From: Clostridia bacterium
GTDB lineage: Bacteria > Bacillota_A > Clostridia > Christensenellales > Aristaeellaceae
Assembly: GCA_017938645.1 (NCBI GenBank)
Contig: JAGBBE010000182.1
Span: 1-9,886, forward strand
Direction: 5' to 3'
DNA length: 9,886 nt
The notes under the pieces were generated by a model that was not told where the DNA came from, made no database searches, and worked only from the letters and a program-made list of their open reading frames with translations. The translations under genes were made by a program, and so were the position numbers. Below are positions 6,676 through 9,886 of the stretch, piece after piece. Position 1 is the first letter of the stretch; every line of letters begins with the position of its first letter.

Positions 6676-7962
6676 ATGAAAAGTAAATATTTCATCGCGG
6701 TTTTGCTGACCGTCTTGTTTCTTGTACCCATTTTCGGTGCGCAGGCAGAAGATTCTCCCTTTACCATTGATCAGGATCGTATTCTGAACGGTATGAATCG
6801 CAGCTGGCTGCAGGGATATGAACCGTCTATCTATCAAAACAAATGGACGCTGGTGTTGCCTATACTGTCTGAACCGGCCTATGGATACATCCAGACAGAA
6901 CTGATCATAGCGGACGAAACACTCTCGCCCTTCAAGCCTCAGACCATGAGTGTGAAAACCCAGCGCTCTGAAAGTGGTATCTACGCCGTTCGTCTGCCGT
7001 TGGAATTGTACGCAGACCGAAACAATGGCGATTACGCCTGCACGATTTGCATCACCGGCAAAACCAAATCCGGCGATGCGCTGAGTATGGAGATGCCTTA
7101 TACCGTCCGCATCCGGGATGGTCAACCCAGCCGGGAAGTTATGCGCGTTCAGATCACAGATGTGGTGACCAATCTGAAGGTGGGCGAAGATGGTACTGTC
7201 ACGGCGACACTCACCAACCCCTGTAAAACCGTTACTTTTGAGCAGCCTGTGCTGCGGATCAGCGACAGCAGCCGGGAGATCATTCCACAAGGTGCAGATG
7301 TGCTATATCTGGACGATTTGACTCCCGGCGAAAGCAGAACGGTCATTTTCCCCATGACCGTGAAGCCCGGAGCTGCCGTATCACACCACATTCTTGATTT
7401 CAGCCTCAGTTGGATTTCTCTGGGGAAAACGGTCACTCAGGAAGAAAGCTACACGGTTCCAGTCACCCAGGAAATGCGCCTGGAAAACGGCGGCGTCAAA
7501 ATGGCAGACAGCGTGATCGCAGGTGATTCGCTCACCATCACTCTGCCGCTGATGAACATGGGCCGCGCTGATCTTGTCAATGTGCTGGCTACTGTATCGC
7601 TCCCCGGCGTCACGGAAAAACAAAGCACGCTGGTAGGAACAATCGCACCCGGCGAGACCAGGAATGCGCAAATCACGCTGATGCCCGGTAAGCATGTATC
7701 CGGCAGCTTTACCGGCACACTGACTGTAGAGGCTACGGACAACGATGGCAATCCAACTTCGTTCACCATTCCTATCAGCTTGGAAGTAGAAGCACCCGTG
7801 ATTACTGTGACACATACTGATACGCCTGTCCAAGAGGAAGAAAAAGTTCCTTATCTCACCTATGGTCTGGCTGGCGGATGTGCGCTGTTGCTGATTATCT
7901 GCATCGTGCAGAGTGCTGTGCTTCGGAAGAAAATCCGCAAGCTGGAAGAAGACAAGCTGTAA
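6676..7962 (+). CDS. Secreted, C-terminally anchored beta-rich (COG1361/CARDB-like) partner of the ABC exporter
   Basis: 428 residues with AGGGAG at 6660-6665 as ribosome site; it begins four bases after the permease stop. Residues 1-24 are a signal peptide with likely cleavage after AQA. Residues about 25-150 are a beta-rich domain, and two repeats resembling CARDB/NEW3 immunoglobulin-like domains follow (about 156-265 and 267-373). Each repeat ends with a proline/glycine turn before a hydrophobic strand (LTPGESRTVIF, IAPGETRNAQI). A membrane helix (about 396-416) and a short charged tail (RKKIRKLEEDKL) finish the chain. The protein is therefore displayed outside the cell next to the permease. 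Its role is inferred: periplasm-like adaptor, substrate-binding component or cell-wall spacer for the exporter. The family assignment rests on pattern rather than close recognition. Confidence 0.75.
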   Translation: MKSKYFIAVLLTVLFLVPIFGAQAEDSPFTIDQDRILNGMNRSWLQGYEPSIYQNKWTLVLPILSEPAYGYIQTELIIADETLSPFKPQTMSVKTQRSESGIYAVRLPLELYADRNNGDYACTICITGKTKSGDALSMEMPYTVRIRDGQPSREVMRVQITDVVTNLKVGEDGTVTATLTNPCKTVTFEQPVLRISDSSREIIPQGADVLYLDDLTPGESRTVIFPMTVKPGAAVSHHILDFSLSWISLGKTVTQEESYTVPVTQEMRLENGGVKMADSVIAGDSLTITLPLMNMGRADLVNVLATVSLPGVTEKQSTLVGTIAPGETRNAQITLMPGKHVSGSFTGTLTVEATDNDGNPTSFTIPISLEVEAPVITVTHTDTPVQEEEKVPYLTYGLAGGCALLLIICIVQSAVLRKKIRKLEEDKL

Positions 7963-7990
7963 GCATTGCGACAACAATTCCCTCAAATGA

Positions 7991-8024
7991 AAGAGAACCA
8001 GCTGCCCAAACAGCTGGTTCTCTT
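7991..8024. terminator. Bidirectional terminator hairpin between convergent operons
   Basis: AAGAGAACCAGCTG (7991-8004) and CAGCTGGTTCTCTT (8011-8024) form a perfect 14-pair stem with a six-base loop. The T tracts are short and interrupted on both sides (TCTTATTCATT on plus, CTCTTTCATTTG on minus). Its place between convergent genes ending at 7962 and 8094 fits use in both directions. Confidence 0.82.
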
Positions 8025-8093
8025 ATTCATTCGTAACAAATACAAGATAACATGCACATCCCGCTTTCTGTTTCGTCTAACTTATTGAGGGAA

Positions 8094-8369
8094 CTATTTC
8101 ATGATGCGCCCGACAAAGTACCCCTCATCAGTGAAGACTGTCAAGCTGACTCTCTTTCCGTGCTTGCATGTTGTGAATAATCGGGTGAATGTCCCCTCAG
8201 ATGCAGAATCAGGATCCCATACGGATTCAAGGATAGAGGTAATGGGGTGCTTGGTATCCTCTGTTGTTAAGATGGAACAGATACACCCTGACCTATCATT
8301 GCATACCGATATGTACATGAGCGAGCAGATGGCAACAAGTACCACCAGGATGATGATCAACTTCTTCAT
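8094..8369 (-). CDS. Small cysteine-containing membrane-anchored protein, unknown function
   Basis: 91 residues from ATG 8369, chosen because GGAGGGA (8373-8379, minus strand) directly precedes it. The upstream in-frame ATG at 8381 overlaps that ribosome site and is unlikely. The N-terminus MKKLIIILVVLVAICSLMYI is a membrane helix or uncleaved signal. The remaining 70 residues should lie outside the cell and contain C23, C29, C31 and C68, with C15 inside the helix. VAIC is not a proper lipoprotein box because the residue before the cysteine is large. The C-terminal part (RVSLTVFTDEGYFVGRI) looks like a small beta structure. I do not recognise the family. It starts 19 bases after the SLOG gene stop, so the two are probably co-transcribed. 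A 149-codon plus-strand frame overlaps it but has no ribosome site and looks like a shadow. Confidence 0.62.
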   Translation of the reverse strand: MKKLIIILVVLVAICSLMYISVCNDRSGCICSILTTEDTKHPITSILESVWDPDSASEGTFTRLFTTCKHGKRVSLTVFTDEGYFVGRIMK

Positions 8370-8388
8370 AAGTCCCTCCATAATTCAT

Positions 8389-8877
8389 TCAGGCCGGGAT
8401 GATACGGACAGAGACACCTTGCTTCTCTGCATAGAGTATGGTGTTCTGCGTTCCCCCATTGCTGCCATTATACGCAGCGATCACAAGGGCACTGTGATCA
8501 ACCATCCAGCAGTTCCGGATCTGATAACAACCTCTGGTGTAGGAAGGTGATATAGTACGGATCAGATCAGCCTCGGCGAGGACATCATGGTAGAGGCGTT
8601 GCCAGTCACTGTTCCAACTTTCCTCAAAACCTGGATGTGGAACGGCACAGATCAGGTGAACATCAGGGTGAACCTTCTTACGGCTTAAAACAATAGCCGC
8701 TGCCCAAAGGTCGGTTCCTCTACTCATTCCGGAAATGAAAGTACGGAAGCCAGCTGCTATTGCATCGTCAATCGCGGATTCCAATCCTTTACGCAATTCA
8801 GCCTCATCAACTGTCAGCTTTTCTGGTCGATGTCCGGTGAAGCAGCACCGCTTCTTCCTCTTCTCGATCTCGTTCAT
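8389..8877 (-). CDS. SLOG-family protein (YpsA/DUF1273-like)
   Basis: 162 residues from ATG 8877. Conserved family features are CCFTGHRPEKL (11-21), the Rossmann-like turn FISGMSRGTDLWAA (47-60), LIRTIS near 105-110, and MVDHSALVIAAYNGSNGGT (125-143 region), whose final GGT loop is typical. The fold belongs to the SMF/DprA-LOG superfamily, which binds nucleotides or nucleotide-derived ligands. Bacillus YpsA has been linked to cell-division control and stress tolerance, and related SLOG domains occur in anti-phage systems. The frame is open up to 8937, and an ATG at 8901 is possible, but the predicted promoter would start transcription near 8902. ATG 8877, with AAAGG about 11 bases upstream, is therefore favoured. 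It heads a two-gene operon with the small membrane protein and is divergent from an XRE regulator, which suggests repressor control. Ligand and activity are unknown. Confidence 0.88.
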   Translation of the reverse strand: MNEIEKRKKRCCFTGHRPEKLTVDEAELRKGLESAIDDAIAAGFRTFISGMSRGTDLWAAAIVLSRKKVHPDVHLICAVPHPGFEESWNSDWQRLYHDVLAEADLIRTISPSYTRGCYQIRNCWMVDHSALVIAAYNGSNGGTQNTILYAEKQGVSVRIIPA

Positions 8878-8881
8878 TCTC

Positions 8882-8971
8882 GTTACCGCCTTTCTATACA
8901 TCAAATACAGTATAACATGGCGGTACAGCTGGCACAAGTCGCCAGTATTTTACGCGACAGTTTGGCGGTAA
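8882..8971. promoter_or_regulatory. Three GGCGGTA motifs in the divergent SLOG/XRE intergenic region
   Basis: GGCGGTAAC occurs on the minus strand (8882-8890), GGCGGTAC on plus (8919-8926) and GGCGGTAA on plus (8964-8971). The first two face each other as an inverted pair. Between the second and third, CTGGC-N7-GCCAG (8929-8945) and GTCGC ... GCGAC (8938-8958) add further symmetry over the minus-strand -35. These are likely binding sites for the adjacent XRE regulator. A single GGCGGTAC also lies in a coding region at 1298-1305, so one copy alone is not informative. Confidence 0.5.
8909..8937 (-). promoter_or_regulatory. Promoter of the SLOG operon
   Basis: On the minus strand, TTGTGC (8937-8932) is followed after 17 bases by TATACT (8914-8909), one mismatch from the -10 consensus. 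Transcription would begin near 8902. A GGCGGTA motif (8919-8925) falls inside the spacer, where a bound repressor would block RNA polymerase. Confidence 0.55.
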
Positions 8972-8980
8972 AATATGAAT

Positions 8981-8987
8981 GGAGGAG
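8981..8987 (+). promoter_or_regulatory. Shine-Dalgarno site of the XRE regulator
   Basis: GGAGGAG with eight-base spacing to ATG 8996 decides the start codon. TAAAAT at 8969-8974 could be a -10 element but would place the transcript start on this site, so the true promoter may lie further upstream (TATAAC, 8911-8916). Confidence 0.7.
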
Positions 8988-8995
8988 ATTACGCT

Positions 8996-9307
8996 ATGGA
9001 TGTACTTGAAAGACTTCGCCGTCTGATGGAAGAGCGCGGCTGGACGGTATATCGTGTTGCCCATGAAGCAGGGCTGAATGAGAAGACTGTTTATAACATC
9101 TACTCGCGTAACACGATGCCTTCCATCCCAACCCTCGAAGCAATATGCACAGCTTTCGGGATTACACTTGCGCAGTTTTTTGCTGATGGCAAGATGATCG
9201 AAGTAACCCCAGAGCTGGAAGATGTGTTTGAGAGCTGGATCGTCCTTACACCTGAACAGAAAGAAGCTACACGCTCCATGATGCGAGCGTTTCGGCATGA
9301 GCCATAA
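8996..9307 (+). CDS. XRE-family helix-turn-helix transcriptional regulator
   Basis: 103 residues from ATG 8996, eight bases after GGAGGAG (8981-8987). The in-frame ATG at 8975 comes before that site and is rejected. Residues 4-63 are a Cro/C1-type domain: LERLRRLMEERGWTVYRVA, then the recognition helix LNEKTVYNIYSR (27-38), SIPTLEAICTAFGITLAQFF (43-62). The tail (66-103) is acidic and helical (LTPEQKEATRSMMRAF) and probably dimerises. Lone XRE proteins of this size are common in Clostridia, both as stand-alone repressors and in phage-like or mobile loci. Its divergent position and the shared motifs suggest that it represses the SLOG operon and itself; this is inferred. Confidence 0.92.
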   Translation: MDVLERLRRLMEERGWTVYRVAHEAGLNEKTVYNIYSRNTMPSIPTLEAICTAFGITLAQFFADGKMIEVTPELEDVFESWIVLTPEQKEATRSMMRAFRHEP

Positions 9308-9348
9308 ATCAGAAGTTGCGTAAACGCTGCTTCTGATTTGTGCTTTTT
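9306..9348 (+). terminator. Intrinsic terminator of the XRE regulator gene
   Basis: AAATCAGAAG (9306-9315) pairs with CTTCTGATTT (9330-9339), and inside it GCGT pairs with ACGC (9318-9327). CTTTTT follows at 9343-9348. The stem begins within the stop codon of the gene. Confidence 0.88.
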
Positions 9349-9382
9349 GTGTGCCATATATCAAATTGGATAATCAAGATAA

Positions 9383-9422
9383 AGCGCTGCATCACTCATG
9401 AGTATACATGGTGTACAGCGCT
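9383..9422 (-). terminator. Possible terminator of the minus-strand deacetylase gene
   Basis: AGCGCTG (9383-9389) and CAGCGCT (9416-9422) form a seven-pair stem with a 26-base loop. The loop contains the palindrome ACTCATGAGT (9394-9403). Read on the minus strand it is followed by TTTATCTTGATT. The long loop and modest T tract make this a weaker call. It lies about 46 bases after the deacetylase stop. Confidence 0.45.
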
Positions 9423-9437
9423 CTTAATATGTTCAGC

Positions 9438-9459
9438 GTGATATTCATTGTGTGATATT
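9438..9459. repeat. Short direct repeat GTGATATT
   Basis: GTGATATT occurs at 9438-9445 and 9452-9459, 14 bases apart, in the short gap after the deacetylase stop. The region is AT-rich and no function is evident. Confidence 0.35.
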
Positions 9460-9468
9460 ATCAGTCAC

Positions 9469-9886
9469 TCATTTGCCGAGATACGCACTTGCTGGCTTCT
9501 GTTGCAACGCATGTGAAGAATCGTATTGGTAGATACCTTCTGTGGGGACAATGGGATCCAATCCCAGCAATTCAGAAATCGTCACGCACTCATAACCTTG
9601 CTCCAACAGTTGAGGTATCAGCACTCTCAGACATCGGATATCCTTGGCACGGGCATGGAACAGCAGGATGCTGCCGTTCTGTACATCCTTGATAGCTTTA
9701 CTGGCGTCGGTCTGACTGACGTCCCATTTCACAGCATGCAGATAGCCAACAGAAGCCACCGCCTCAGAGACCGTGCTGTTAGTTGAGCCGAATGGCGGTC
9801 GCATGACTTGCATGGGGTAATGGTAACCCAGCATCTCGTCGAGCTTTTGCTGGGTACGAAGCATCTGAAAACGAATCTCCCTGGTG
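9469..9886 (-). CDS. Polysaccharide deacetylase (NodB homology, PdaA/PgdA-like), C-terminal part
   Basis: About 138 residues are visible; the frame stays open to the window edge, so the N-terminal part with the metal-binding Asp and His motifs is missing. The visible segment has RPPFG (encoded at 9787-9801), the family's R-x-P-F-G motif, then GYLHAVKWDVSQTDAS, matching the W.vd..DA motif. GSILLFHARAKDIRCLRVLIPQL follows, matching the motif holding the catalytic His (usually LLH), and finally GYECVTISELLGL. Such enzymes remove acetyl groups from peptidoglycan sugars or similar polymers outside the cell. The ATG at 9864 has an AGGGAG upstream, but the preceding codons (TREIRFQ) match the usual helix before this motif, so it is internal. 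A short extension of about 25 residues after the fold is unassigned. The upstream half is needed to judge whether it is active. Confidence 0.86.
   Translation of the reverse strand, partial: TREIRFQMLRTQQKLDEMLGYHYPMQVMRPPFGSTNSTVSEAVASVGYLHAVKWDVSQTDASKAIKDVQNGSILLFHARAKDIRCLRVLIPQLLEQGYECVTISELLGLDPIVPTEGIYQYDSSHALQQKPASAYLGK

Noticed and set aside
5715..6767. 350-codon minus-strand open frame opposite the permease gene
   Set aside because: The plus-strand permease is clearly real through this region. The antisense product is His/Gln-rich, as expected from reversed codon bias.
8101..8550. 149-codon plus-strand open frame across the small gene and the end of the SLOG gene
   Set aside because: It has no ribosome site, spans two better-supported minus-strand genes, and its translation shows no domain or membrane pattern.
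8975..8995. Earlier ATG for the XRE regulator
   Set aside because: It lies upstream of the strong GGAGGAG site that is correctly spaced for ATG 8996.
8094..9307. Prophage or integrated element
   Set aside because: XRE and SLOG genes are common on mobile elements, but no integrase, attachment repeat, recombinase or phage structural gene is visible here.
1..9886. CRISPR array, tRNA, rRNA or insertion sequence
   Set aside because: No regularly spaced repeats, cloverleaf-like arms, rRNA segments or transposase motifs were seen on either strand.

Overview
The window most likely comes from a gut or rumen-type member of the Clostridia (Bacillota). This is inferred from moderate base composition (roughly half G+C by eye), strong purine-rich Shine-Dalgarno sites, tightly overlapping genes, and the families present: a sigma factor paired with a membrane anti-sigma-like protein, an OmpR-type response regulator with a single-helix histidine kinase, a two-repeat FtsX-type ABC exporter, a YpsA/DUF1273 SLOG protein and a PdaA-like deacetylase. 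No rRNA, tRNA, CRISPR array, transposase or integrase is visible.

Region 1 (1-1500, plus strand): the last codons of an alternative sigma-factor gene overlap the start of a 447-residue single-pass membrane protein with PepSY-like domains and a His/Cys cluster outside the membrane. This is probably a sigma/anti-sigma (or sigma/co-sensor) pair. It ends at a clear intrinsic terminator (1457-1500).

Region 2 (1501-8030, plus strand): a five-gene envelope-stress or export module. A promoter at about 1530 drives a response regulator and an overlapping histidine kinase that has almost no extracellular sensor. A 64-bp gap follows, holding a palindrome and an extra half-site (CCTTACG/CGTAAGG), a good candidate operator for the regulator. 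Then come an ABC ATPase, a 927-residue permease with two FtsX domains and large external domains, and a secreted, C-terminally anchored beta-rich protein that is probably the exporter's extracytoplasmic partner. The working model is that the two-component system senses a compound or membrane state, perhaps through the transporter itself, and switches on the transporter genes. A long perfect hairpin (7991-8024) closes this operon and can also terminate the convergent minus-strand genes.

Region 3 (8094-9348): a small divergent module. On the minus strand lie a SLOG-family (YpsA/DUF1273) nucleotide-binding-fold gene and a 91-residue cysteine-containing membrane protein. On the plus strand lies a 103-residue XRE-type repressor. 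The intergenic region carries three GGCGGTA motifs around the minus-strand promoter, which suggests a repressor-controlled switch. This is the least conventional part of the window.

Region 4 (9349-9886): a hairpin that probably terminates the minus-strand gene, then the C-terminal part of a PdaA/PgdA-like polysaccharide deacetylase that runs off the end of the window.
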